Shown here one piece after another: positions 1 to 16,813 of a stretch of DNA of 64,000 nucleotides. Location of the stretch: contig NC_079217.1 in NCBI RefSeq assembly GCF_029633865.1, positions 55,094,979 to 55,158,978 of the forward strand, in the 5' to 3' direction. The notes under the pieces are model-generated. The model saw only the letters and a list, made by a program, of their open reading frames with translations, searched no databases and was not told the DNA's origin. Positions within the stretch are counted from its first letter, which is position 1; the number at the start of each line of letters is the position of its first letter. The DNA is from Lampris incognitus. Its lineage: Eukaryota; Chordata; Actinopteri; Lampriformes; Lampridae. Position numbers and translations under genes: made by a program.

Positions 1-349
1 ATTTCTATTTACAGCAATGGCCATGAGAGTATATGTCAGTGGACAGTCAATTTCAAAAATACACACACTTGTTCAAACTATTGGAGGTCCATCCACGACT
101 ATACATGCACAGCTTTGTGCTTGTGCAGCAGTTACATATAATTACTCGCTCAGGAGCATACCACTGGTACTAAATGACGGAGAGAGAAGTGAGCAGTTTA
201 TTTCTCTTGCCTAAATTTCATAAAACTGTTACAGGGATCTCTCCAGCAAACTATTAATTTCCAGCCAAACAAATGTGCACTTCAACATTGTGAAGGGGGA
301 GAAATACTCCGGCATTGGCTGTGAAGCTATTTTGGGTTAAATGACTCAC

Positions 350-5701
<5,352 letters not shown>

Positions 5702-5773
5702 TTTGCTATGCAGTCGGTTCACTTTGCTTCCCGTGTACAAACCGTAGCTATTAAAAAAACAAACAAACAAACC

Positions 5774-5787
5774 GTTGCTATGGCGAC
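5774..5787. promoter_or_regulatory. X-box-like RFX binding motif upstream of daw1
   Basis: The 14-mer GTTGCTATGGCGAC consists of two inverted half-sites (GTTGCT, GGCGAC) around AT. This resembles the RFX X-box consensus GTTGCCATGGCAAC. It sits 73-86 bases upstream of the daw1 start codon, in the short GC-rich interval between divergent daw1 and slc19a3. RFX factors drive ciliary genes, so the placement fits a dynein assembly gene. Function is inferred. Confidence 0.55.
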
Positions 5788-5924
5788 GGACGCAGGCCGC
5801 GCTCTCGTGCGGGCCACCACGCATGCGATGTACGGGCACAACGCCAAAATCTCGCGACGAGACGTGATTGGTGGTTGTCCGTCACCTGACGAACCGTTCA
5901 AAGAAATTGGGGTCAAGAGTTTAA

Positions 5925-6000
5925 TCTAACCCCTAACTTGATCCCTACCCTTAACGTAACCCTCACCCTGAAACTAAACCTAACTCTAACCTCTTCCTTA
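5925..6000. repeat. Degenerate CCTAACCC-like simple sequence
   Basis: A stretch of irregular C/T/A-rich heptamer-like units (taacccctaac, cctaccctta, aaccctcaccc) lies between daw1 and the slc19a3-like gene. The units vary in length and sequence, so this is low-complexity DNA and not a clean telomeric array. The rest of 5788-6582 shows no gene that I recognise. Confidence 0.5.
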
Positions 6001-6784
6001 ATATTATGTGCCGGCAATAACTGGTTTTTGACAAATTACCATTCTGTTTGTGAGATGACCTGAGTGGCTGCAAGCTTGCAACACGTTGTTATTGGTGTGG
6101 AGGATGCATGTGCAGCATCTGTCTTATCTACAGTAGCTTTGTGAAGCAGTAAACACAGTAATATGGACAGTAGGCTTCCATAGAAATTTTATTTTTTTCC
6201 TTGCACACCAGGATCATCTTTGACAAAGATTTGCCAGCATACGTCTGTAAAATACAGTCCTGCATTACAGGGTTGATATGCATTATTGGAAATGATCTCA
6301 ATATCTCACGAAACATGATTTTCTTGTCTAGTGGAATTTATAAATGAAGTAAGACTGACGTAAGGCTTGTTTTATCATGCCTCTGTAATTCCTCTATTTC
6401 CTGAGAGGTCAAAGTCCTGCCGTAAACAATGGGGCACATGCAGGCAATAAGCAGCTGAAAGAAAGCTTGAAGCGTGCCAGTGGTAGCAGCAAAACATTAT
6501 TCTGAGACCAGAATATTTTGGTGGCATACTGGGAAGCTCCAAACCAAAGACTTTCTCCAGGGATTTCTACTGAGATATAATAATGTACTGTTGGGCCAAG
6601 CTGAGGTCCTCTGGTTGGATTTATCCCACTGCTGTGCTTTCGCTCTATGGATTTTTTGCTAATTGTATAATAGCAGAGCCCTTTCTTACACCATACCTAA
6701 TTGGACCACATAAGAACATCTCTGAAGAAGTGGTAAGATTGAAAGGAACACTCTCATGTGGTCATTCATGCAGATGTGTACTAA

Positions 6785-6958
6785 ATCAAGTCAAGTCAAT
6801 TTTAGCTATATAGCCCAATATCACAAATTACAAATTTGCCTCAAGGGGGCTTTACAGCAACACAACATCCTGTCCTTAGACCCTCACATCGGATAAGGAA
6901 CAACTCCCTAAAAAACGCTCTAACAGGGGGGAAAAAAGGGAGAAACCTCAGGGAGAGC
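6785..6958. repeat. Dispersed fish repeat next to a CA run
   Basis: This intronic stretch (tagcccaatatcacaaatta, then cctcaagggggctttac, then ccctcacatcggataagg) matches a repeat I remember as widespread in teleost genomes, usually without a coding region. It ends at a (CA)n run at 6960-7020. Its class is not determined here. Confidence 0.5.

Positions 6959-6959
<1 letters not shown>

Positions 6960-7020
<61 letters not shown>
6960..7020. repeat. (CA)n microsatellite
   Basis: About 60 bases of CA dinucleotide repeat in the first intron of the slc19a3-like pseudogene. Confidence 0.97.
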
Positions 7021-7021
<1 letters not shown>

Positions 7022-7649
7022 CCATTGTTAGTAGTGCTTATCACAGAACAGCGTGCACAAGTCATTTACATGAGAAATTTACCTATGATCATAGATTGCT
7101 ATTTCTATGCTTATGAGTATTGTATATTTGCAGACAGATAACTCAGTCTTGCACCCCCCCTTTTTTTCTTTTTTCTTTTTTTCTTATTGTCTAAGTCCCT
7201 AACTTGTTATCTTGCTTTACCACTTTGTCTTTTTCTACAGGTGACTAATTACTTGTTCCCCATCTGGACATACTCCTACCTGGTCATTCTCTTCCCTGTA
7301 TTCTTGCTGACTGACTTCTTGAGGTACAAGCCCCTCGTTGTTCTACAGGGGCTCTTTCTGGTGACCAACTATATCCTGCTCTGCTTCGCCTCCAGCCTGC
7401 CTGCAATGACCTTCCTTCAGGTTTTTTATGAAAGATGTTCTTTGCTTATAAATATCAATTGTGGGGTCCGAAAATATGTTCTTTTCTGATTTGAACCCAT
7501 TATATATCTATTTGTTTATTTATTATTTCTACAATTTCATCCTGACTGCTAGCATGGTAAACGAGCATTTATAAATCAATAATGTTCTCAATATTTTGTT
7601 CTGATTGCAGGGCATGATCCTAGAATCAAAGCAGGCTAAATCAGTTCAT

Positions 7650-8108
7650 CTGGATACGTTTATTGACAGAAACGTTTCATTACTCATCTAAATGACCTCT
7701 TCAGTCTAAACTGACTGCAGGTATCCCCACCCTTATAAACAATACGGTGGCATAACGACTCAAACCAATGTCCAGTTTCATATACAAATCGCTGTGACCA
7801 TTAACAAGTGTTTCAATGGCCATGTGTACTAGTCACAGCGGAGTTGGGAATGTTTGCAATCACAGCGTTGTAAGACGGTAAGCTGTACTCTTAGCCCTCC
7901 CTCGGTTCAGGGATTGTTGTTCCCTCTTCACATAGATGGATTCTTTGACTCCCCGTTGAAACCAGCATTCCTCCCTATTACGCTGGTTTCGGCCATTATG
8001 CAACCGTATTGTTTATAAGAGTGGGAATACCTGCAGTCAATTTAGACGGAAAAGGTCATTTAGATGATAGATGAGTGATGAAACGTATCCGTCAATAAAC
8101 GTATCCAG
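7650..8108. mobile_element. Foldback / long-TIR non-autonomous element
   Basis: The ends are inverted copies: ctggatacgtttattgac at 7650 and gtcaataaacgtatccag ending at 8108. The similarity continues inward for about 100 bases on each side (catctaaatgacctcttcag against the region around 8050, and cctgcag with a following TTATAAACAATACGG-type motif). No open frame is carried. It lies where the missing slc19a3 exon would be, directly after a GGCATGATC stretch that resembles the start of that exon. Confidence 0.75.
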
Positions 8109-8497
8109 ATTGTCGTGTATCTACAGGATAACTGAATTATACAACGATCAAGGTGAATCTTGGTCTTCCTCTTTTATTTGCTAGACCGTAGTAACATTAC
8201 AAAACGACTGCGTTAAGCAGGCACGAAAACACGACTGACCCTCTTGCTCTGTCTTCTTCCAAGGGCGCACCAGAGTGGCGCGCGTACATTTATACAACAT
8301 ACACAACCAATAGACATCGAGGGTCAGAGGTCAAACATAAAATACATATTACTGCAAATAAAAACATTTGCTTTCATGTGTATCTCCATACACTACACTC
8401 CTCACCTGAAATCTGAACCCAGTACATTTACAGTACAACCATATTTCTTTTTTTTTTTACATCTTTTCAACATTACATCGTTATAACAACTGGGTTC

Positions 8498-9658
8498 TCA
8501 CAGATTTAAGCTATCAGGCGGCTCCACGTGCCGCTGCAGCCTCTGGACACCATCTGCAACTGAGGGGGGAGCAGTATCACTGGATCCTTGCTGCACAACC
8601 CTCTCAATGGATTCTGGAACGTTTACAGGCGTTGCTACACATGCATGTGATACATTTGGAACAACCCTCAGATCCTCATCAGAGTCATCTGACACATAAC
8701 ATTTCTCAATCTCAGTACTGATCATTTGATTGACATGTCTCTTGTACACCTTTCCATACACTTTCACAAGATATGTGACAGGACCAAGTGCCTTTACAAT
8801 GCACCCAGGCACCCATTTAACACCTTCCCCTCCCCTGTGGTTTCGAACCAACACCTTCTGTTTTGGTAGGAAGTGTCTGACTTGTGCCAACTTACGTGCT
8901 TGCTTGGTCTGTTGACTGTCCTGTCTCTGTTGCATGGACTCTGTGAAATTAGGTTTGGTGAGAGACAACCTGGTTTTGAATTGACGTCTGAGAAACAATT
9001 CTGCAGGTGTTTTCCTTGTAGTAGACTGTGGCGTACTCCTATAACAGAATAGCAAATTGTGTATGCAGTGCTGCAACATCATATTGCTACTCTTTCCTTT
9101 TTCAAAAGCTGTTTTCAGGTTCTGCACCAAACGCTCTGCAGCCCCATTAGAAGCTGGGTGGTCAGGAGAACTCTTAACGTGTTTCACCCCATTGTTTTTC
9201 AGGAATGTTTCAAACTCAGCAGATACAAATTGTGGTCCATTATCAGACACAAGTTTGTCTGGAAGACCCCAAGTGGCAAAGTATCCCCTCAAAATGTCTA
9301 TGATCTTTTCAGATGTCATGCTACTCATCAAAGCTATTTCTGGCCAACGTGAATAGCTATCAGTGACCACTAGGAAGTTGAACTTTCCCTTCTGAGCATA
9401 ATCTATGTGTATCCTCTGCCAAGGACGGTTAGGCCAGCTCCAATTGTGAACAGGAGCTGTGGCAGGTTGGTGTCTGTTTAACTGGCATGTCTGGCAACTG
9501 TTTACCAGTGACTCTATGTCAGAATCAAGGTTTGGCCACCAAAAGTGACTACAGGCTAATGCCTTAATCTTTACTATTCCCTGGTGATTTTCATACAATT
9601 CATGTAAAATCTGTGGTCTTAACACCTCTGGTATGATTACCTGGTAACCCCACATCAC
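8498..9658 (-). CDS. Gypsy integrase, open frame
   Basis: A 386-residue open frame. It starts with the HHCC zinc domain (His in LHELYENHQG, Cys pair in SCQTCQ). The catalytic core follows with Asp in RIHIDYAQ, Asp in VSDNGPQF and Glu in SNGAAERLVQNLK, then a basic C-terminal domain with GPVTYLVKVYGKVYKRHVNQ. All three DDE residues are present. No chromodomain is seen. It is the best-kept frame of this truncated element and would normally be part of a Pol polyprotein, so it is unlikely to be expressed alone. Confidence 0.85.
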   Translation of the reverse strand: MMWGYQVIIPEVLRPQILHELYENHQGIVKIKALACSHFWWPNLDSDIESLVNSCQTCQLNRHQPATAPVHNWSWPNRPWQRIHIDYAQKGKFNFLVVTDSYSRWPEIALMSSMTSEKIIDILRGYFATWGLPDKLVSDNGPQFVSAEFETFLKNNGVKHVKSSPDHPASNGAAERLVQNLKTAFEKGKSSNMMLQHCIHNLLFCYRSTPQSTTRKTPAELFLRRQFKTRLSLTKPNFTESMQQRQDSQQTKQARKLAQVRHFLPKQKVLVRNHRGGEGVKWVPGCIVKALGPVTYLVKVYGKVYKRHVNQMISTEIEKCYVSDDSDEDLRVVPNVSHACVATPVNVPESIERVVQQGSSDTAPPSVADGVQRLQRHVEPPDSLNL

Positions 9659-11208
9659 ACAGATTCAACAGTCAGTTCAGTGTTTCTGATGAAGTATGGC
9701 CTTAACTCATCTTCATTCAAATGCTTTGGCAAACCATTCAATGTGAAGCGCTTCACTCTATGTAGTACTGCATCAGTCTTTGTCTGTTTTGCAATCTCTT
9801 GTGAGGACACTGGCACTTTATCCAAGAATGAGACCCTAAACACAGAACTATAATCTGAGTCTGCCTCTTGAGTCTGTAGTGGTAACCGCAATAATGCATC
9901 CGCATTTGCATGTTGTAAGGATGGCTTGTAACTTATGTCATACTGGTATGCTGCTAAAATTAATGACCACCTCTGCAGCCTAGCTGCTGCCAATGTAGGC
10001 ACTCCAGTCTTGGGCCCTAGTATCTTTAGGAGTGGTTTGTAAGCAGAGTAAACTTTTGTCCATACAGATAGTCATTAAACTTGGTCACCCCAAAGATGAT
10101 ACTAAGTGCCTCTCTCTCTGTCTGAGAATAGTTGACTTCTGTTTTAGTGAGTGTCCTAGACACGTAGGCTATAGGTTTCTCACTGTTTTCTGGAAACCGA
10201 TGTGAAATCACGGCACCTATGCCGTAAGGCGACGCATCACATGCCAAAATTACAGGCAGTTTAGGATCATAATGTGTAAGCACTGGCGCGGCTACAAGCT
10301 GTGTTTTAGTACGCTCAAACGCCTCTTGACATTTTCTTGTCCAATCCCACTCTTTATCTTTATGTAGGAGCTCAGTCATAGGCTTAATCTCGCTGGACAG
10401 TTTGCTATAAATTTGCCATAGTAATTGAGCATGGCTAAGTACGACCTCAATTCTGTCACATTTTTCAGCACAGGAGCTTTGTCAATAGCCTCAGTTTTCT
10501 CTTTAATTGGGCGTACACCCTCGGCATCAATTACATGTCCGAGGTAGGCCACACTGTTCTGAAAGAAGCACATTTCTTTGTTAAGCCTAAACCCATGTTC
10601 TTCCAGTCTCTGCAACACTCGTTTAAGATTGCGTAGATGTGCGATGGTATCTGTTCCTGTTATCAAAATATCGTCTAAGTAGCATACCACACCATCAAGC
10701 CCTTGTAATACTTCATCCATAGTGTGCTGGAAAATAGGGGGTGCGCTAGCGACCCCATATGGCAAGCGGTTGCGTACATAGAGATCTCTGTGTGTACTAA
10801 TGGTGAGAAACGGCTTACTTTTCTCATCCATGTCGAGCTGAGTGTACGCCTGCATCAAGTCAAGTTTAGTGAAATGCTTTCCACCTGCTCAAGTGGAGAA
10901 TAAATCCTGCGGTTTTGGAAGTGGGTACTGATCTACATCAAGCCACTGATTTACCGTCACCTTATAATCTCTGCAAATGCGCACTGATCCATCTTTTTTC
11001 GGAATGCACACTAGCGGCGCAGCCCATTCACTATGCTGCACAGGAGAGATAATTCCCTGTTGTTCGAGTTCGATTAACTTTTTATCCACGGCTTCACGCA
11101 GTGCATAAGGCCCTGGCCTCGCTTTGCAAAGTTTTGGTATAGCATCCGGTGATACACGCAAGGATGCAGTGACGCCTTTTGCACGGCCTAGCTCTGCATC
11201 AGAAAAAA
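9655..11208 (-). pseudogene. Gypsy reverse transcriptase and RNase H, broken into frames
   Basis: Pieces in order: 11208-10889 (RT N-terminus, GIISPVQHSEWAAPLVCIPKKDGS), 10858-10376 (RT palm, with YLDD in VVCYLDDILITG, and LGHVIDAEGV), 10379-10026 (RNase H start, LACDASPYGIGAVISHR, and TEREALSI) and 10002-9655 (RNase H tail, with the linker to integrase). Frameshifts or stops separate the pieces near 10870, 10377 and 10010. The gap near 10870 also removes part of the palm around the first catalytic Asp. Confidence 0.8.
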
Positions 11209-12159
11209 ACTGTCAAAGAACTGTACTGAAACGTAACTTGAAACAAAACTTCAGCTGAACCATGATCAAGTTTTGCCAACTGTTTGCAGGGATGGACTAC
11301 TTCTACATCAGTGCTATCACTCTGGGGATAATGAGTGTAGCTTTTATTGTGTCCCTCTGGCTACCCCTGCCTCGGCGCGGCATTTTCTTCCAAGGTAAAA
11401 TAGCTGGGTCCCAGCGGGAGGAAGAAGCGATGAAGGAGTAGGAGTGGGGTGATGAAGAGGCCGTGAAGAATGAGAAAGAGGTTGGCACAGGGGCAAAGAG
11501 GACAGAAAGGCATGGCAGCGGTAACTGGTGCAGCAGGGATAACGTGGCCCATGCTAGCCAGCTGCTCTGGAGAAACTTCAAGGAGTCCTGCTCTTCCAAG
11601 CAAATTTTTCCTTAGCAATTAATCACTCTGCAATCCCCTGTCAGTAGACATCATATTTAATGAAAAGGGATGTGTGCAGTGAAATCCCCTTTCGTTTTCT
11701 CCATGCCCATTTTCTGCGAATGTTATTTTCCTGAACCTGGCACCATTCCTATTTTGAATTTGATATAATGAACATCAGCTGAAGTATTGGTCAAGTCATG
11801 TACTTCAGTGCAATATCTCATATGGAGACTAACATTTCATGGTTCTAAAGATAATGATGTTTTAATTTTTGTAGTCATTATAACTCTTCCTCACAAAGTG
11901 TTGTGATTAACAGTAATAATATCTTTATACTTGAAATACTAATTGTCATTACAATCTTAAATGTGAATTATTATAGGCATTTTCTCTAGTGGACCATGTG
12001 GTGGGAATTGGCCACCGCTGGATATGTGCAGGTCTTCCAACTACATCCAGCTGATGTGGGACCATATTGAGCCTTCAGCAACATCATCCATCTACAATGG
12101 AGGGGCACAGGCTGTCTGCACTCTCGTAGGTAGGACATGTCCCTCTAATTGTGTACTTA

Positions 12160-13560
12160 ACGCTGCCGGATCTACCATATGGGCAACCTGGGCACATGCC
12201 CAGGGGCCTCTGAGAACAAAAGGTCCCTCCACGATGGAAGAAAAAAAAAGTATGCATTTATTTTTTATGTTGAGCTCCACTGAAATTGGACCCAAAACTA
12301 TACCCATTCGCTTGATCTTGATAATTATCCAATCAGAATGAAATAAAAGTTGTTTCCAAGAAAATTAAGTGTCTGATTGTTTTTATTGTTGAGATGGCTG
12401 GGCAAGTGGTGACTGGTGAGCAAGCAGTAATGCTAATGGCTAATGGTCAAGGCGGATGGTTATAGAGAGCAGGGGGCTTACACTGCACAGATTCAAGATA
12501 AGTTTTTCTCAAGCCAAGTCGAGGTTAAAAACAGTGGAATTAATTTTTACCTGACCCACTATCGGTTAGGTTGTATCGGTGAGAAGTGCATGAGAAAACT
12601 CTCCACACAGCAGAAAATGGACAGTGTTAACAAAAAGCCCAGCGGGGCTGTCAAAAGAAAGAAACGAAAGGAAAAGGAAGTAAAAGAAGCGGGTACAATT
12701 AAAAAAAAGTCCCAATAATAAGTATTTTTTTTCAAAAAAGCTAAACAAAGTGAAGAAGATGGCATTCCAACAGTGAATGTTGGGCTAGCTAGCAGTAACG
12801 CTAGCCTGGAGATGGATTTTGAGGACTTGATCACAGAGTTTGCAAAGAAAAAGTCAAGAAAGAAGAACTTCTGAAGGTAAGACCCATTTGACTATGCTGT
12901 CTGTGCATTGAGCAGTATCTTTCGTGATTGTGTGTTGCTGTATATTTGGTGGACAAGTTCATTTGATATGCTGTTTGCATAACATGTATTGCATCACTGT
13001 GGTGTGATGCTGCAATATTGTGTTGGAGTCGATTTGTCAAGTTCATTATACGTTGACTTTTGCAGCTCTGTGTGAAGTTGCCTAGCTCACTTAGTGAGCC
13101 ATATTTTGAAACATGCATTCAGCTGTGCTGTGTTACTTTAGGATGGCATTGTTGTAAGACTATTCCTAGTCAGTCACATTATTATGTATCAGTAATAACT
13201 GGTGTGCTGTCTGCTCGGATGGTATTCAATTCAGTGAACACAAATATTGCCATAGTCTTGAGTCATACACTGCTTTGGGATGATTTTATCCGTTGTTTCC
13301 TTGTCTTGTGATTCAAGAGAGAAATGGCAGTACTTGGTCTATTGAGCTGTAACCTGCTCAGCTGGACTCGTTATTCAGCTTTTGACCAATAGGTGTGTGA
13401 TAAATGGTGCGATAGATTTCACATGCCAGCTTGACTGGAAGCTCAAAATAATTAAAGGTGGGTTTTAATGGGTGTGGTGGGTGGTGTGGGGTGGGCGTTG
13501 TTTGTGTGTGGGAAGAGGGGGAGTGGGGAATATGAGTTTCAGTGCTCTGGGGCCCCTGAG
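12160..13560 (+). mobile_element. Probable hAT-type remnant, degenerate
   Basis: In this intron a Lys/Arg-rich frame at 12443-12718 (NKKPSGAVKRKKRKEKE) resembles the N-terminus of hAT-related ZMYM-like transposases, as far as I recall them. The flanks include the gggcaacctgggcacatgcc and ggggcccctgag type stretches that often accompany such elements in fish. The frame is short and stops at 12718, and no catalytic domain is visible. The class call is weak. Confidence 0.3.
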
Positions 13561-15255
13561 GGTACTGATCCAGCCATACTGAGAGATGAACAACAGATTA
13601 TTCCGGATATGATCCGGTATCCTTACAGTTGAGATAAACCTTTTCAGTTGAGCTGCAACATTATTTGGCTCATGAACAAGATGAAATATTTGGACAAATA
13701 TTAATTTCAAGACATAGTTTAAGAATCCCAAATAACATCAGCTCACATTGTTGTGATCTGATGTCGAAGGTACCAGGATCCTTAGTGGGAAGAAGATGCC
13801 AGACAGCCAGTGTAGGAAGTGCACACATAAAAAAGATTATGACACTAGTAAAAAACCACCACGTCCGATTACAGACAAACCTATAAAGGTCTACAATTAC
13901 AAGAACTCAGCATTCCCAATCTTGTAAATATAGGACAGCTGATTAAATTGATTATATGTATTGACTGAGAAAGAGGAATAACAGTTTCACAGTCTTGTTG
14001 GTTTGCTTCCAAACTGGCTCAGTATGAGAGAGAAATAAGTAATTGCTTCAATTAAGGAGATAGAGTTGTCATGTAATGGTTCCTCTTTTGCTGATAGCTG
14101 GGTTCTAATAGATAGGTTTAAGTGGTTGACTGTGATGGATAGGGGCTGGTGAGACAGACATACAATTTCCCTTAATCAAATAGGCGCCATGTTCTCCCTT
14201 CTGCCAGTGTCCAGGAAAAGGGAGGTTATTGCTAGAGTTAATGAGTGAGCGCAGAAATGCAAATTGTTTTGGAGAACACAGTGCTGATGCGCTGGAACAC
14301 TCGGGAAGGGTCGTCTCCATGAAACAGCAGGTTAATCACTCCATTTGTTCCTTCCCCAGGCCAGGTGCTGCAGCCTCTCTGTGGGTCATGTCAAGGTGAT
14401 GTGGGACGTGTGGGGAGAGATGGCTTTAGGCTTATTCTCAGCAGTGGGAACGGGAGCCGTGTTTCTCATGGGGCTCACCAGCAGCATCTGGGCATGCTAT
14501 GCTGGTTATTTTGTTTTCAAAGCCTCCCAATGCTCCTCATCACTATTACGACGCAAGTTCCTGACAACAGAAACAAAATATATCAACTGCTGGCATTGCT
14601 GGCCTGTGATTTTGCACTGGTGGCGCAGGATCTTTTTAACATTGCCTTCTGGGTGGAGGGATGGTACAGTAACATTGCCTCAAGCATGAAATAAAAATTG
14701 GATTTCTACAATTGATTTGTCTGCATGGCTGTCTTCTGATAAAAGCTGCAAACTGGTTTTAGATGGACTCTTTATGCACATGGCTTTTGTTGAGGAAAAT
14801 GTGACGGTCAGTTTCAGGCATTGATCTGGAAAGTTTTATTTGGCATAACTGAATGCTGAATGAATTTATTCACAGAACAAAAAAAATGGAAAAAGGAGCG
14901 AGATAAGTCCAAACTAAATAAATAAATAAGATAAGTTGGCATGGGAATGCTATTAGTTTCATGGTCATGTATCTGCACAGTAGAAAAGTACAGAAAAGCA
15001 GCGCATGTACAGTCATAGTTAATTAGCTTCCAGGTGTAGCAGCGGTAAGATGGTTGCTCACAGACAACAAGAAGTAGCATTGGGCACAGTCAATTCACAC
15101 AGTGGCAGGCTGTCTCTCATTCCCCATAACAAGAGCTGTTCAACTTTTTGCGTTTTAAATGTACATATTACAAAATACAGCTATGAATAGAATATGAAAA
15201 AATAATGTTTGCCCTTACAGTGGTTACACGTGTATTTGAAATCAGTAAAGTAAAG

Positions 15256-15731
15256 TGTCACGTATCAGGAAAGAACCCAAAAGCAGACGGGACAACCAGG
15301 TAAGGGAAGAATCAAGTCTTTATTGAAGTAACCGATCTCAGGGGTAGAGCAGGAGTCGGCTCAGTGGCAGGTAGGCAGAAGTCCATGAAAGGCGACGTTC
15401 CAGCGAAGACTGGACCACAGTGGAGACTTTTTAAGGGTGATGATCGCGTTGATGTCAAGGGAGAGCGGCTGACCGCTTTGATGGCCAGCTTGTGTCAGGG
15501 GCGAACGCTTTGATGTCAAGGGCGAGAGGCTGATTGCTTTGAAGTCAAGGGAGAGAGGCTGTGACGGGGGGGTCAGCAGGTGTCAGGGGTGAACGCTTTG
15601 ATGTCAAGGGCGAGAGGCTGTGACAGCGAACGCTTTGATGTCAAGGCAAGTCAAGGGAGAGAGGCTGTGACGGGGGGGTCAGCAGGTGTCAGGGGCGAAC
15701 GCTTTGATGTCAAGGGCGAGAGGCTGTGACA
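15256..15731 (-). repeat. 3' LTR of the sushi-type gypsy
   Basis: Direct repeat of 18730-19213. Its right half (about 15440-15731) is made of tandem variants of a unit built on gctttgatgtcaagggcgag followed by aggctgtgac, so the LTR end module itself is amplified. Confidence 0.92.
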
Positions 15732-16308
15732 GTACCCCCCCCCCCCTCTGAGGGGCGCCACCGGGCGACCTACCAGACCCGTCAGGGTGCGTCCTGTGGA
15801 AGTCCCGGATGAGGTTCGCGTCCAGGACAAGGCGACGAGGGACCCAACACCTCTCCTCCGGGCCATATCCCTCCCAGTCCACGAGATACCGCAGGCCGCG
15901 ACCGTGGCGACGAGAGTCCAGGAGACGACGAACGGTGTAAGCCGGATGATCGTTGATCATACGAGGAGGTGGGGGCGGGGGGACCGGAGGAACTAGAGGG
16001 CTGGTAGAGACAGGTTTGAGGCAGGACACATGGAAGGAAGGGTGAACCCGGAGAGTGCGGGGCAGCTTCAGACGGACCACAGAGGGGTTAATGACTTTGA
16101 CAATGGGAAAGGGACCAATATACCTGGGGAATAGTTTCTTAGCGTCCAATTTCAAGGGTAGATCCTTGGTAGAGAGCCATACCTGGTCACCAGGGGGGGA
16201 AGTCGTGAGCAGGGGTGCGATGACAATCCGCCAAGCGCTGGTAACGGCCGGAGGTACTGAGCAGTGCAGCACGGGCTCACCGCCAGGTCCGACGGCACCA
16301 ACGGACAT
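15732..16308 (-). CDS. Integrase C-terminus with chromodomain
   Basis: The frame holds the GPY/F-type integrase tail ([31 protein letters not shown]), a Pro-rich linker, then a chromodomain ([45 protein letters not shown]). The aromatic Trp and Glu of the chromodomain core are present. Chromodomains guide chromovirus integration to particular chromatin (family knowledge). The frame ends close to the polypurine tract and 3' LTR. Confidence 0.88.
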
Positions 16309-16813
16309 GGGCCTGGACAGACGGAACCGGAATGTCTACCTCTTGAGAAGGAAAAAGGGGAGGCTGATAGCCGTAAAGGCATTGAAAAGGGGACAACCCC
16401 GTAGCAGACAATGGCAGGGTGTTATGGGCATATTCTACCCAGTGAAGTTGTGAGGACCAAGAGGATGGGTTGGCAGACACCAGACAGCGGAGAACCATCT
16501 CCAATGCCTGGTTGGCCCTCTCGGCCTGGCCGTTGGTCTGAGGATGGAACCCCGATGACAGGCTGACGGTGACACCGATGGCAGAGCAGAAAGCCTTCCA
16601 GACAGCAGAAGTGAACTGGGGGCCATGGTCAGACACGATATCACGGGGAAGACCGTGGACCCAGAAAACCTCCCTGACCAGCAGATCCGCAGTCTCTTGG
16701 GCCGAAGGCAGTTTAGCCAAGGGCAAAAAGTGAACAAATTTACTGAAGCGATCAACAACAGTCCGTACAACGGTGTTACCATCGGAGGCGGGCAGACCAG
16801 AGACGAAATCCAA
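16277..16813 (-). CDS. Gypsy integrase catalytic core
   Basis: The core starts at [11 protein letters not shown] (first catalytic Asp). The second Asp is in [11 protein letters not shown] and the Glu in [11 protein letters not shown], so the DDE triad is intact. It is followed by the fish-gypsy motif [20 protein letters not shown]. It is separated by a frameshift from the zinc domain upstream and from the C-terminal domain downstream. Confidence 0.85.
   Translation of the reverse strand: MDFVSGLPASDGNTVVRTVVDRFSKFVHFLPLAKLPSAQETADLLVREVFWVHGLPRDIVSDHGPQFTSAVWKAFCSAIGVTVSLSSGFHPQTNGQAERANQALEMVLRCLVSANPSSWSSQLHWVEYAHNTLPLSATGLSPFQCLYGYQPPLFPSQEVDIPVPSVQAHVRWCRRTWR

Larger units (their letters stand above)
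8112..11215 (-). mobile_element. 5'-truncated Ty3/gypsy retrotransposon
   Basis: The minus-strand pol region runs from reverse transcriptase (about 11208) through RNase H to integrase (8498). Left of it, 8112-8497 is non-coding and is probably the 3' LTR. No gag, protease or right-hand LTR is present: the element stops at about 11215, where slc19a3 intron sequence begins. The element lies next to the lost slc19a3 exon, so the deletion that truncated it may also have removed the exon (inference). Confidence 0.85.

Noticed and set aside
5925..6000. Interstitial telomere repeat
   Set aside because: Units are irregular in length and sequence and do not form TTAGGG arrays.
11303..11618. Minus-strand frames opposite the slc19a3-like exon
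   Set aside because: Shadows of the transporter exon; the plus strand carries the family motifs.
15440..15731. CRISPR-like regular repeats
   Set aside because: Units are variable, contiguous and part of a gypsy LTR, and the genome is a fish.
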